Source: Clostridia bacterium
GTDB taxonomy: Bacteria > Bacillota > Clostridia > Oscillospirales > SIG627
Length of the DNA: 8,806 nucleotides
Direction of reading: 5' to 3'
Assembly (NCBI GenBank): GCA_017453605.1
Contig: JAFTEP010000101.1
Span: forward strand, 1-8,806
A model generated the notes under the pieces. That model did not search any database and was not told the DNA's origin. It was given only the letters and a program-made list of their open reading frames with translations. Position numbers and translations under genes: made by a program. The stretch's first letter is position 1. Each line of letters begins with the position of its first letter. Shown in pieces: positions 1 to 7,434 of the stretch.

Positions 1-2047
1 CGTTGTCAATTAGCTCGTCGTGGATGCGTTTTGCCGCTTTCAGAGCGTCGTTTTCTGGTATGAGGTCCAACCACAGAGCAAAGCTCTGGCAGGCCTGAGA
101 GCCGGTACAGATCTTCGCATTCTCCGCGTCGTACCACTTTTCAAGCATCGCGCAGCGTATCTTCTCGGCGGTCATTCTCCACTTTTCTTCGTCGTATTTT
201 TTGCCGAGGATCCCGGCGATCTTTTCGAGCGCTCTGCAGTTGAAATATGAGTATCCCGTTCCCATGAACACGCCGGGGGTCACTTCTGACCGCGCGCTCT
301 TGCCGTGTCTGCCCTCGGCGCAGGCGTATTCCGGGCCCGCCCAGTCACCGGAGTAGGAGTAGTTGACGATATATCCGTCGCTGTGGGCGAGAAGACAGTT
401 TTCCCACGCGGCGTAGTTTTCGTAGTGCTCTTTCAGAACGTCGCAGTTGCCGGTGTGCATCCACGCTTCGAGCCCCGCCACGATAAAGGCGGAACACACG
501 GGATCCGCTGGTCTGGAGCCGAATTTATATGGCGCGGTGTCGCTTATCGCCCCGTCTTCGTCCTGCTCGTCGACAGCGTCGCCCACGATCTTCGGGAAGA
601 TCCTGCCGATATCGAAGTTGTACGGCGTCTCTTCAAAACGCACGGTCGCGTCGTTCATCCAGCCCTGCCTCTCGTCGCGCTGAGGGCAGTCTGTGAGGAT
701 GCTGTGCTGGTTTGCGCGTTCTGTAGCAATGCACATTTCGTGGATCCTGGTAAGAAGCGCGTCGCCGCATCTGAAAAACGAATGAGTTTCAAGATCGGTG
801 TGCAGTTCGACGGCTTCGATCTCTTCGGGGCATATCTCGCCCTCCGTCACGGCGTAACGGAAGCCGTGATATGTGAAAAGAGGCTGCCAGATCTTCAGGT
901 CGCGCCCGTCTCCCGCGGCGGTATATACGTCCTCGTTCGCGGCGCTTCTGAGAGGCGCTCTGAAGAGTGAGCCGTCCTCGTCGAGCTCCTCCGCATGGGT
1001 GAGGCGAAGAGTCTGTCCCGCGCTCATGTTTCCGGGAAGGCGCGCTCTCAGAACTCCCGCGATATTCTGACCGAAGTCGTAAACGGTTTTATTTCCGATC
1101 CGCCAAAAAGCAACGGGTTTTCTGACACAGGATTCTTTGATCGGGGGAACGAGCATCGGCGTCATTTTCCCGCCGGGAGCGTCAAGCCTCACGGCGGGCT
1201 CAAAGCCTCCGAAGCCCGGCTTATCCCAGCCGACGGCGCTCTCTCGCGCGTCGTAAATTTCGCCGTTGAAGATGTCGCTTTCTCTGTTCGCGCCTCTGCC
1301 GGCTTCCCAGCTCTCGTCGGTATATATCCATTCTGTCGCGCCGTCTTCGTAGGTCAGCCTCAGCATCGCCGAAAGCTGGACCGGTCCGGCGTCCTTTATC
1401 CTGCCGTCGGTGTATCCCCAGTCGAGCGCCTTGTTGCGGCGCCATCCGCTCCCGAGCATTGCGCCGAGGCAGTTTGCGCCAGTTTTGAGCCGTTTTTCTA
1501 TTCCGGGATATGTCACGTACTGACACTGAACGGAATAATTCGTGTTCGCCGGATCGAGACGGGCGCCGTCGAGAGGCTCGCCGTTGAGGCTTATCCTCTG
1601 CCAGCCCAGCCCGCAGGCGTAAAGAACGGCAGAAGTCACTTTCTTTTCGACGCAAAACTCTCTGCGAAGATAGACAGTCTCGCCCTTATTCTCTTTAAAA
1701 AGACCTATCCAGTCCGCACACCAGGCGACTTCGGCGTTGTATACGACGGCTTCGTAAGGTTCTGATATATTCCCTTTGTCGTCGCGGATCACGAGCCTGA
1801 TACGGACCGGGTCGCCCTCCGACAGGGGAGCGCCTGCATATCTCAGAGACTGTCTGTTTGTCTTTATCCAGCCGGAGTCCCATTCGTTATCGCCCGCCTT
1901 CACCTGAAGACGGCACGCGCTCTGTTTCGAACACGGGATATCAGAGACTGCGCCCCACGAAAAGAGGGGCAGCGGTCCGCAAAGACGGCTTCTCGGATCG
2001 TCTTTTATCCTCCCGTGATCCGCCGAAACGTTTATAAGCCTGAACAA
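1..2047 (-). CDS. GH78 alpha-L-rhamnosidase, 3' end cut by window edge
   Basis: Hydrolyses terminal alpha-L-rhamnose from glycans or glycosides. The frame stays open from a TTG start to the window edge, giving 682 residues; the family is usually about 850-1000, so the end of the (alpha/alpha)6 barrel with the catalytic base, and the C-terminal beta domain, lie outside. Residues about 120-200 look like the N-terminal rhamnosidase beta-sandwich (GLGWQRISLNG). Y323-DFGQN begins the second beta domain. The catalytic-barrel signature TDCPQRDERQGWMNDA has Cys at residue 454 and Glu at 459; by comparison with characterised GH78 enzymes, Glu459 is the likely general acid. No signal peptide is visible, so it is probably cytoplasmic. 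TTG is chosen because GGGAGG sits 9 bases upstream and an in-frame stop at 2078-2080 is reached before any ATG. It is the last gene seen in the operon, 41 bases after the M20 peptidase. The family is certain; the exact glycan is unknown. Confidence 0.95.
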   Translation of the reverse strand, partial: MFRLINVSADHGRIKDDPRSRLCGPLPLFSWGAVSDIPCSKQSACRLQVKAGDNEWDSGWIKTNRQSLRYAGAPLSEGDPVRIRLVIRDDKGNISEPYEAVVYNAEVAWCADWIGLFKENKGETVYLRREFCVEKKVTSAVLYACGLGWQRISLNGEPLDGARLDPANTNYSVQCQYVTYPGIEKRLKTGANCLGAMLGSGWRRNKALDWGYTDGRIKDAGPVQLSAMLRLTYEDGATEWIYTDESWEAGRGANRESDIFNGEIYDARESAVGWDKPGFGGFEPAVRLDAPGGKMTPMLVPPIKESCVRKPVAFWRIGNKTVYDFGQNIAGVLRARLPGNMSAGQTLRLTHAEELDEDGSLFRAPLRSAANEDVYTAAGDGRDLKIWQPLFTYHGFRYAVTEGEICPEEIEAVELHTDLETHSFFRCGDALLTRIHEMCIATERANQHSILTDCPQRDERQGWMNDATVRFEETPYNFDIGRIFPKIVGDAVDEQDEDGAISDTAPYKFGSRPADPVCSAFIVAGLEAWMHTGNCDVLKEHYENYAAWENCLLAHSDGYIVNYSYSGDWAGPEYACAEGRHGKSARSEVTPGVFMGTGYSYFNCRALEKIAGILGKKYDEEKWRMTAEKIRCAMLEKWYDAENAKICTGSQACQSFALWLDLIPENDALKAAKRIHDELIDN

Positions 2048-2056
2048 ATCTTTTTT

Positions 2057-2062
2057 CCTCCC
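2057..2062 (-). promoter_or_regulatory. Ribosome binding site deciding a TTG start (GH78)
   Basis: GGGAGG on the minus strand, followed by an A-rich spacer of 9 bases and then TTG. No ATG or GTG lies between this site and the upstream in-frame stop, so the rhamnosidase appears to use a TTG initiation codon. Confidence 0.75.
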
Positions 2063-2088
2063 GTAAAAAATACGATACTATAAATATT

Positions 2089-3240
2089 TCAGAGCTCGAA
2101 ATAGTCGAGGATAATCTTTGCTCCGATCTTCATCCCGACCTTTATGCTGTCGGAATAGATCCATTCCTCTCTCGTGTGAGCGCCGCCGCCCAGGATAAGC
2201 CCCGGACAGATCGCGGCGACCCCGAGAGAGAGGGGAACGTTGCAGTCTGTCGAGCCGGAGATCCTTTTACATTCAAGACCTGACGTCTCTTCGCATATCT
2301 TTACGGCCCTATTTATCATTTCTTCCTGAAGAAGCTTGTCTTTTGCCTCTCCGCAGGGGCGGTCCCCGACAAGCTCGACCGAAACTTCGGCCTTCGTTTC
2401 GTTTTTGAACGCGAGTAGTGTTTCGTAGAATCTTTCTTTCATCAGATGAAGAGAATCCGCGTCGTCCGATCGGTATTCGTACAGCGCGAACGCGTTCTGC
2501 GCGATCGTGTTCACAGAGGTGCCGCCGCCTATCACTCCCACGTTGAAGGTGGTCTTTTTTCCGTCTTTGACCGGCAGAGGTATCTGCGAGAGCTTCACGA
2601 TGAGTTTTGACAGCTCCGTGATCGCGTTCGTGTTCCCGAAATGGCCCCACGAGTGTCCGCCCTCGGTCTTCAGTTCGATCCTGTATCTGTGCGAGCCGAC
2701 GCATTCCGTGTATATCCTGTTGTAATCACCGTCGAATGAAAAGAACCTTTCTATCCTCCCGGCGTAGTCCGAGAAGATCCTTTTTGTCCCTTTCAGGTTG
2801 CCGAGCCCCTCCTCGCAGGAGTTCGCGACAAAGATCACGCCGCGGCGCGGCTTTATCTTTCTCGTGACGATGAATCTGAGAGTCATCAGCATGTTCACAA
2901 GGTTTGCCGTGTCGTCTCCGATACCGGGACATAGGAGTTTATCGCCGTCCCTGACGTAATTGAGCGGAGTCGGTGCGGGGAAGACGGTGTCCGTGTGTGC
3001 CTCGAAGCAAACAAGACCGTTCCCGTTTTCGAAGGCGACGGGAAAGACCACGTTTTTTGCTTCGTCGATATAGACGCCCTCGGCGCCGATATCATCAAGC
3101 CAATTTTTTATGAAAGCCGCCCTCTCGTCTTCATATCCGCTCGGAGCGGGGATCGTGCAGAGTTTTTCCAGAAGCTCTTCTGCGTCCTTTACCGACGAGG
3201 CGATATATTCGTCAAGTTCTTTTTCAGATTCTTTTTTCAT
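2089..3240 (-). CDS. M20 family metallopeptidase, peptidase T-like
   Basis: Di-zinc cytosolic exopeptidase or amidohydrolase of 383 residues. The metal site looks complete: H82-x-D84 (EAHTDT), D109 in GIGDD, catalytic base E143 and ligand E144 (CEEGLG), D170 (SFDGD) and H355 (GGGAHTREEW). Residues about 180-290 form the inserted dimerisation/lid domain with the conserved GGHSWG at 194-199. This arrangement resembles peptidase T and PepT-like tripeptidases more than ArgE/DapE, but substrate cannot be read from sequence; dipeptides, tripeptides, or an N-acyl or carbamoyl amino acid are all possible. The ATG at 3240 is preferred over an in-frame TTG at 3276: GGTGA, matching the 3' half of the AGGAGGTGA consensus, stands 4 bases before it, while the TTG would overlap the CapA-like gene. 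Only 4 bases separate it from that gene, so co-translation is likely. A peptidase in a glycan operon is unexpected. Confidence 0.92.
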   Translation of the reverse strand: MKKESEKELDEYIASSVKDAEELLEKLCTIPAPSGYEDERAAFIKNWLDDIGAEGVYIDEAKNVVFPVAFENGNGLVCFEAHTDTVFPAPTPLNYVRDGDKLLCPGIGDDTANLVNMLMTLRFIVTRKIKPRRGVIFVANSCEEGLGNLKGTKRIFSDYAGRIERFFSFDGDYNRIYTECVGSHRYRIELKTEGGHSWGHFGNTNAITELSKLIVKLSQIPLPVKDGKKTTFNVGVIGGGTSVNTIAQNAFALYEYRSDDADSLHLMKERFYETLLAFKNETKAEVSVELVGDRPCGEAKDKLLQEEMINRAVKICEETSGLECKRISGSTDCNVPLSLGVAAICPGLILGGGAHTREEWIYSDSIKVGMKIGAKIILDYFEL

Positions 3241-3244
3241 TTTT

Positions 3245-3249
3245 TCACC
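3245..3249 (-). promoter_or_regulatory. Ribosome binding site overlapping the CapA-like stop codon
   Basis: GGTGA, whose last three bases are the TGA stop of the upstream CapA-like gene, stands 4 bases before the ATG at 3240. It supports the ATG over the upstream TTG as the start of the M20 peptidase and implies termination-reinitiation coupling. Confidence 0.55.
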
Positions 3250-4534
3250 AGCTGCAGACGGCGACGCCGTTTTCAAGCGTTATTCTCACACCGAATTGTT
3301 GTGAAAGCCCCGCAAGTCTTTCCATGAACGAAACGTCCTTCGCGGGCTGAGGCAGACCCTCGAGGTGTTTTCCCTCGCCTTTACTAGCCTTGACCGGCAT
3401 CAGTTCGAGCTTCGTCAGGCGGTTGTTCTCATCGGTCTCCCAGTACGGGATCACCGCTTCGAGCATCCTTTTATCCTCCATCAGTCCCTTCGTGAAGCCC
3501 TCGGAGCGCTTTTCGAGAAGTGTGATGACGGAGCTGTCAGAGTCAAGTCCGTATCTTGAGTAGAAGTCCTCCGGCGCGACCGGGATCTGATAAAGCTGGA
3601 TCACGAAGTCGCCGAGGGAATAGAAGATCGGCTTGTCCTTATATACCTCTATCGCCCTCAACAGATGCGGTCCGTGACCGATCACGGCGTCCGCGCCCGC
3701 GTCTACGAACGCCCTGCAGATAGATTTTATCACTTCCGGGACGGCGCTCTTGTCTGAGCCCGCGATCTGGTGGGAATGGATAGATACCGCGACGTAATCG
3801 GCGTTGAGTTTCGCCTCTCTTATCGAAGCGAGGACTCTCTTCATATCCTTTTCGTCCGGCGTCTGCACGAAGGCGAAATTATCCGAGAGCTCGAACTTCA
3901 TTTCTCCGAGCTCGCAGACTCCCTCCGGCAGTTCGGGAAGATATCCCTCGCCGCGCTCGATCTCGTTTTCAGAGTTTATCCCCGTCTTATTTCCTATTTC
4001 CCTGACGGCGTCGAACGCCTTTTTCGGCAGCCGGAGCTTCCCGTTTATCCTTATCCCGTTGATCCCCGATCTTCCCGGTATCCTTCTCGACTGCTCTCCC
4101 GCCGCCATTTCCGGAGAAAATGAGGTGCATACCGCGATCAGCGCGACCCTTCCGCCCGGCGTTTCGAGATACGCCGGAGCCGCCGCCTGATGAAGGTTTT
4201 TTCCCACCCCGGCGTTGACGGTCCCCGTCGCGTTCAGGTATTCGAGCGTCTTTTCCATCCCGATCCTGTCGAAGTCCATCGCGTGATTGTTGTCGAAAGT
4301 CGTCACGTTGAAGCCGAATCTCAGCATATCGCGCATCACTTCGGGCTCGCATCTGACGTAGGTCCCGCCGGAATGCTGGCACGCCCAGCACTCGCCCTCG
4401 ACGTTGACTGTGGTCTCCAGATTGAAAAACCTTGCGTCTCCCCGGGCGATGAAATCCCGGATCTTGTCAAATCCCGCGTAGTTTTCGGGAAGCCGCCTCT
4501 GACAGAGAACGTCTCCCGCCGCCGTGAATCTCAT
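3245..4534 (-). CDS. CapA family (PGA_cap) metallophosphatase-like protein
   Basis: A 429-residue protein with the full calcineurin-like pattern of the CapA/PGA_cap family: GD at 7-8, NLE at 38-40, DNNH at 81-84, HSH at 253-255, GHGPH at 286-290 and SLGDF at 306-310. All likely metal-binding residues are present, so it is probably an active metal-dependent hydrolase or ligand-binding enzyme. The family is named after the poly-gamma-glutamate capsule protein CapA, which is membrane anchored. This copy begins with the first beta strand at residue 2 and has no signal peptide or membrane helix, so it should be cytosolic; no capB/C partners are in view. Its ATG directly abuts the TAA of the GH43 gene and has GGAGG 8 bases upstream; the M20 peptidase follows after 4 bases. 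A role in capsule export is unlikely; the actual reaction is unknown. Confidence 0.9.
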   Translation of the reverse strand: MRFTAAGDVLCQRRLPENYAGFDKIRDFIARGDARFFNLETTVNVEGECWACQHSGGTYVRCEPEVMRDMLRFGFNVTTFDNNHAMDFDRIGMEKTLEYLNATGTVNAGVGKNLHQAAAPAYLETPGGRVALIAVCTSFSPEMAAGEQSRRIPGRSGINGIRINGKLRLPKKAFDAVREIGNKTGINSENEIERGEGYLPELPEGVCELGEMKFELSDNFAFVQTPDEKDMKRVLASIREAKLNADYVAVSIHSHQIAGSDKSAVPEVIKSICRAFVDAGADAVIGHGPHLLRAIEVYKDKPIFYSLGDFVIQLYQIPVAPEDFYSRYGLDSDSSVITLLEKRSEGFTKGLMEDKRMLEAVIPYWETDENNRLTKLELMPVKASKGEGKHLEGLPQPAKDVSFMERLAGLSQQFGVRITLENGVAVCSW

Positions 4535-5998
4535 TTATTTTTCCTCCGTTTCGTTTCGTCTTTTTCTCGTCCCGAAAACGCACATCGAGATCAGACCGGG
4601 CGTGATCCCTTTCGGGGATCCCGTGATCCTCAGCCTCAGCTCTCTGCAGCACACCGGCGGGAAGCTTCGGTAGTCGATCGCAAGGTCCGTTTCGTTGTCC
4701 CTCGCGTCGACAAGCGCCGTCCATTCTCCGCCCGACGTCCGTCCCTCTATAACGTATCTGAACGGACCGGGAACTATCCCCGCGTCGTAATCGAGCCCGA
4801 CGTCGCGCCAGATAACTCTCGCCGCCTCGCAGACGTAGTCTCCCTCAGTGTCGAGCGTCAAAGTCGGCTCGGGATCGGCGTCCTCGGGCTGCCACCAGGT
4901 CAGCATGCTTTCGTCGAGCGCGTAGAACGCGCTCCTTCCCTCGGATTCCGACGAAGCTTTGACGCTTCCCCGTCGGTAGAACGTGACGGGGAGGAGCCCC
5001 GCGGAGTTGTCCTTTTCGGGCTCATCCGCTTCACCGCAGCCGAACTGCGGCGTATCCGTCACCCTGCAGTAAAGCTCTCCGTTTTCGTCGACGAACACCG
5101 GGTCCATCCCGATCCTGCGCTCGAAGATATGCGCGGCGCACAGAGTCGTCGTGTAAAACGCCCACAGAGTGCCGTCGGGTCCGTGAGTCACGCAGCCGTG
5201 TCCCGCTCCGCTGACAAGCCCCGATCTGTGTTCCGTGAGTGGATTTCTCATCTGACAGACGAATCCCTCGAGCGGCGAAACGTCCGAATAATAGACCGCC
5301 ATGCAGTACGACTTGTATTCCGTGTTCGGCGAGGAGTAGATGAAATAGTATCTTCCTTTATGCTTTATCATCCACTGACCTTCGATCCAGCCGCTTTCCG
5401 CGTCCTCGTTGTAGGGTCCGCTCCTCTCCCAGAAATGCTCCGAGCAGAAGCGGTTTATGACTCTCGGCTCGCCTTTGAAGCGCCGGGGATCGTCCTTTTC
5501 GAGCTCGACTCCCCACGAGCACACGAGTCCGCGTTCGTCCTCTGGATCGGCGTCGCAGTAGTAGAGGTATATCCTGCCGTCGTCGTCCGCAAAGAGAGCC
5601 GGATCCGCAAATCTCTTCGTCTTTCCGCAGGGAAGGATGAAATCGCCGAGATACTCAAAAGGACCGACTGGGCTGTCCGAAACGTAAAGTCCGTTGGAGT
5701 GCGAAGTCATGAGGAACTTGTTTTTCCACCCGATGACCGTCGGAGAGTATTTCATGTTGTACGGCTCGGTGCGGACGTGCTTCCAGCTCACGAGATCTTC
5801 CGACACCCAGCACATCCCGTAGCTCGGGTACAGATACCATTTTCCGCCGTGATACATCACGCTCGGATCGGCGATCGAGCGGTATATCTCGTGCTCTTTT
5901 TCGTGCCGGCAGTCTACCGAGTCTCCCCTCGGGATATCCGGAATCGACAGGGGGTTGCAGTAGGTGCGCCTGAGGCAGATCGGATCTTTTTGTGACAT
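4535..5998 (-). CDS. GH43-type five-bladed propeller glycosidase with C-terminal beta-sandwich domain
   Basis: A 487-residue glycosidase. The N-terminal five-bladed propeller (about 12-320) has the GH43 acidic triad: D44 in SIADPSVMYHGGKWYLY (general base), D132 in FADPALFADDDGRIYLYY (pKa modulator) and E206 in GWIEGQW (general acid). H267 in GAGHG matches the histidine lining the central cavity. The usual Glu-Gly-Pro is Glu-Gly-Gln here. Residues about 340-478 resemble an F5/8 type C (CBM32-like) module, with a WWQP stretch near 368-371. Typical activities are arabinofuranosidase or xylosidase, but GH43 and its relatives are broad, so the linkage is not assigned. The N-terminus (RTYCNPLSIPDIPRG) shows no signal peptide, suggesting cytoplasmic action on imported oligosaccharides. 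The ATG lies 21 bases after the preceding stop, behind a weak AAAGAGAA site. The stop abuts the CapA-like start. Confidence 0.9.
   Translation of the reverse strand: MSQKDPICLRRTYCNPLSIPDIPRGDSVDCRHEKEHEIYRSIADPSVMYHGGKWYLYPSYGMCWVSEDLVSWKHVRTEPYNMKYSPTVIGWKNKFLMTSHSNGLYVSDSPVGPFEYLGDFILPCGKTKRFADPALFADDDGRIYLYYCDADPEDERGLVCSWGVELEKDDPRRFKGEPRVINRFCSEHFWERSGPYNEDAESGWIEGQWMIKHKGRYYFIYSSPNTEYKSYCMAVYYSDVSPLEGFVCQMRNPLTEHRSGLVSGAGHGCVTHGPDGTLWAFYTTTLCAAHIFERRIGMDPVFVDENGELYCRVTDTPQFGCGEADEPEKDNSAGLLPVTFYRRGSVKASSESEGRSAFYALDESMLTWWQPEDADPEPTLTLDTEGDYVCEAARVIWRDVGLDYDAGIVPGPFRYVIEGRTSGGEWTALVDARDNETDLAIDYRSFPPVCCRELRLRITGSPKGITPGLISMCVFGTRKRRNETEEK
4543..4547 (-). promoter_or_regulatory. Ribosome binding site for the CapA-like gene
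   Basis: GGAGG lies 8 bases before the ATG at 4534 and inside the last codons of the GH43 gene. The TAA of that gene directly abuts the ATG, so the two genes are probably translationally coupled. Confidence 0.7.
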
Positions 5999-6019
5999 TT
6001 TTTTCTCTTTTTATGCGGT

Positions 6020-6958
6020 TTATTTCAGAGCGAAGAGGTACTTTGCCTCTCCGGTGTTTTCGTCGTAAAAAAGATTTTCAAATTTCATTCCGGCTTCTTC
6101 GGCGAGCCTTTCGAAAACGCAGTCGGTCGTCAAAGAAAAACAAGGCGAAACTCTTCTGCCGGTTTCTTTAAGATGTTTCACCGCAGGACAGTAGGCTATG
6201 CGGACAGAAAGCGTTTTTTCGCTCTTCCGGGTCTTAACGGCGTCCGGCGCTTCTTCTTTTTCGTATATACCTTTTACTGTCTCTTCCAGCGCGTCGAGGC
6301 CGCCATATCTTATTCTTTCGAGCTCCGGGCGCATCGCGTTTTCGGCGTAGGTCCTCAGATATTCCCTGACCTCCTCTTCTCCGAAGCGGGTGAAGAGGTA
6401 GTCGACGCCCATGTTCATGCTGCTGTGGAAATCCCGGTGGAAGTATTCGTTGTCGGATGCGTTCTTTGACATGACAAGGGTGTTTTCGTCGATGATGAGT
6501 TTTCCGTCGAAGATTTTCGGATCCGTTATCAGAACGCCGCAGGCGGCTCTGTCAGTTCTCGTGAAATCGTAGGCGTATTTCAGTCCCGCTTTCTCGATCG
6601 CGCTGCGGTAGTGGAAGCAGTGCAGACAGTAGTCGGGGTAGGGGACCAGACCGATCTTCTCTTTCAACTCCAAAAGTCTGCCCTTCGACGGACAGCGGCG
6701 CATCTCGATCATAAACCAGCCGGCTTTTTCGTTCAGGTAAAGCGAGAAATCAGCCGCCTCTTCGTTCAAAGTGCCGGACCAGTAGGAATAACAGCCTCTT
6801 ATGCCCTCTTTTTCAAGGAAGTTTATCAGCGGGATCCCTTTGCCGTCCGGCTCGAAAAGATACTGCCAGAATTTTTCCACTTCGTCCCGTCCGTGCTTTT
6901 TTTCGATGAACGCGAAAAGTTCGCTGTATGCCGGGATGAACTCTGTGCACGGGATCAT
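6020..6958 (-). CDS. Unrecognised 312-residue protein with duplicated Cys-Pro module
   Basis: I cannot assign a function. It appears soluble, with no signal peptide or membrane helix. Two segments look alike: residues about 81-144 (C89-P90 ... C111-L-H-C114 ... IEKAG ... LKYAYDF) and about 250-310 (C257-P258 ... C273 ... C280 ... AEEAG ... MKFENLF), with similar spacing between the shared residues. Between them, about 168-235, is a charged, probably helical region (NEYFHRDFHSS, then FGEEEVREYLRTYAENA). The C-terminal copy faintly recalls the L-2-amino-thiazoline-4-carboxylate hydrolase (ATC hydrolase)/V4R-like fold; this is an inference from pattern only. Start: the ATG at 6958 overlaps the YhcH-type stop as ATGA and has GAGGAG 8 bases upstream. 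An upstream in-frame start at 7036 would add 26 residues lying entirely within the YhcH-type gene and is rejected. Tight coupling implies a job in the same pathway as the aldolase and YhcH-type protein. Confidence 0.8.
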   Translation of the reverse strand: MIPCTEFIPAYSELFAFIEKKHGRDEVEKFWQYLFEPDGKGIPLINFLEKEGIRGCYSYWSGTLNEEAADFSLYLNEKAGWFMIEMRRCPSKGRLLELKEKIGLVPYPDYCLHCFHYRSAIEKAGLKYAYDFTRTDRAACGVLITDPKIFDGKLIIDENTLVMSKNASDNEYFHRDFHSSMNMGVDYLFTRFGEEEVREYLRTYAENAMRPELERIRYGGLDALEETVKGIYEKEEAPDAVKTRKSEKTLSVRIAYCPAVKHLKETGRRVSPCFSLTTDCVFERLAEEAGMKFENLFYDENTGEAKYLFALK

Positions 6959-7434
6959 TTTCCGTTCTCCTCTTTTGCTATAAGGACTTTCCCGATGATC
7001 TTTTTCACCGCGCACTGCTTCCCGTCGGCAAAGCATCCCGGAGAGTGCGCGTCCTCGGGAAAGAGGATCAGAAAATCTCCGGGCGAGAGCCTCACGGCGC
7101 TCACGTCCGGGTCTCTGAGGGCGATCAGAACGTCCTTTTCGGAGTCGTATTCCTTCGTGATCTTTTTCAGTCTGTCGGTCGGCTTGACGTAAACGTTCTC
7201 CGTCCCCTCGATCATCACGAAAACGTCGGCGTACTTTCTGTGCGCCTCCGCGAACGCTTCTTCCAAAGGGTGAGTCTGATATGAAGAAAAGATCATGAAC
7301 GCCCGGTCTGATACTTCTTTTCTCCCTGAGGGAAATCCCTCCGCTCCGTATCCTGCCGCCGCTTCAAGTATCAGGTTTATATCGGCATCGATCGCGGCGT
7401 AACGCGCTGCGTCTGAAATATTGCCGAAAATCAT
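6955..7434 (-). CDS. YhcH/YjgK/YiaL (DUF386) family protein, likely sugar-acid anomerase
   Basis: A 159-residue cupin-like protein, the normal length for DUF386. Family marks include EAHRKYADVFVMIEGTE (63-79), the YDSEKDV turn (96-102) and SPGDFLILFPEDAH (117-130), followed by the KKIIGKV strand. The His and acidic residues in these blocks are those expected to hold the metal. E. coli YhcH is reported to speed ring opening of N-acetylneuraminate so that NanA receives the open-chain substrate; YiaL and EbgC-type relatives sit in other sugar operons. Here the gene directly follows a DapA/NanA-type aldolase gene with an ATGA overlap, which fits a substrate-opening role for that aldolase. Its own stop overlaps the next start, again as ATGA. 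GGAG lies 10 bases before the ATG. The family is firm; the sugar is not determined. Confidence 0.93.
   Translation of the reverse strand: MIFGNISDAARYAAIDADINLILEAAAGYGAEGFPSGRKEVSDRAFMIFSSYQTHPLEEAFAEAHRKYADVFVMIEGTENVYVKPTDRLKKITKEYDSEKDVLIALRDPDVSAVRLSPGDFLILFPEDAHSPGCFADGKQCAVKKIIGKVLIAKEENGK
6967..6972 (-). promoter_or_regulatory. Ribosome binding site deciding the start at 6958
   Basis: GAGGAG stands 8 bases before the ATG at 6958 and lies inside the end of the YhcH-type gene. Together with the ATGA overlap it fixes the start of the 312-residue protein and argues against the longer frame beginning at 7036. Confidence 0.75.

Noticed and set aside
305..1765. Plus-strand open frames (305-970 and 995-1765) in the left part of the window
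   Set aside because: They lie opposite the GH78 gene, whose minus-strand frame is open for 682 codons with recognisable rhamnosidase motifs; the plus-strand products show no motif.
3241..3276. Upstream in-frame TTG start for the M20 peptidase at 3276
   Set aside because: It would overlap the CapA-like gene and adds 12 residues not needed by the family; the ATG at 3240 has a GGTGA site at good spacing.
3245..4534. A poly-gamma-glutamate capsule locus
   Set aside because: Only a CapA-type gene is present, it has no membrane anchor, and no capB/C/D-like genes are in view.
4190..5995. Long plus-strand open frame of 601 codons opposite the GH43 gene and the start of the CapA-like gene
   Set aside because: It is a mirror of the coding strand caused by biased codon use. 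The translation is rich in Arg, Val and His with no family motif, while the opposite strand encodes clear GH43 and CapA-type proteins.
6959..7036. Longer version of the 312-residue protein starting at 7036
   Set aside because: The extra 26 residues lie wholly inside the YhcH-type gene; the ATG at 6958 has GAGGAG 8 bases upstream and an ATGA overlap.
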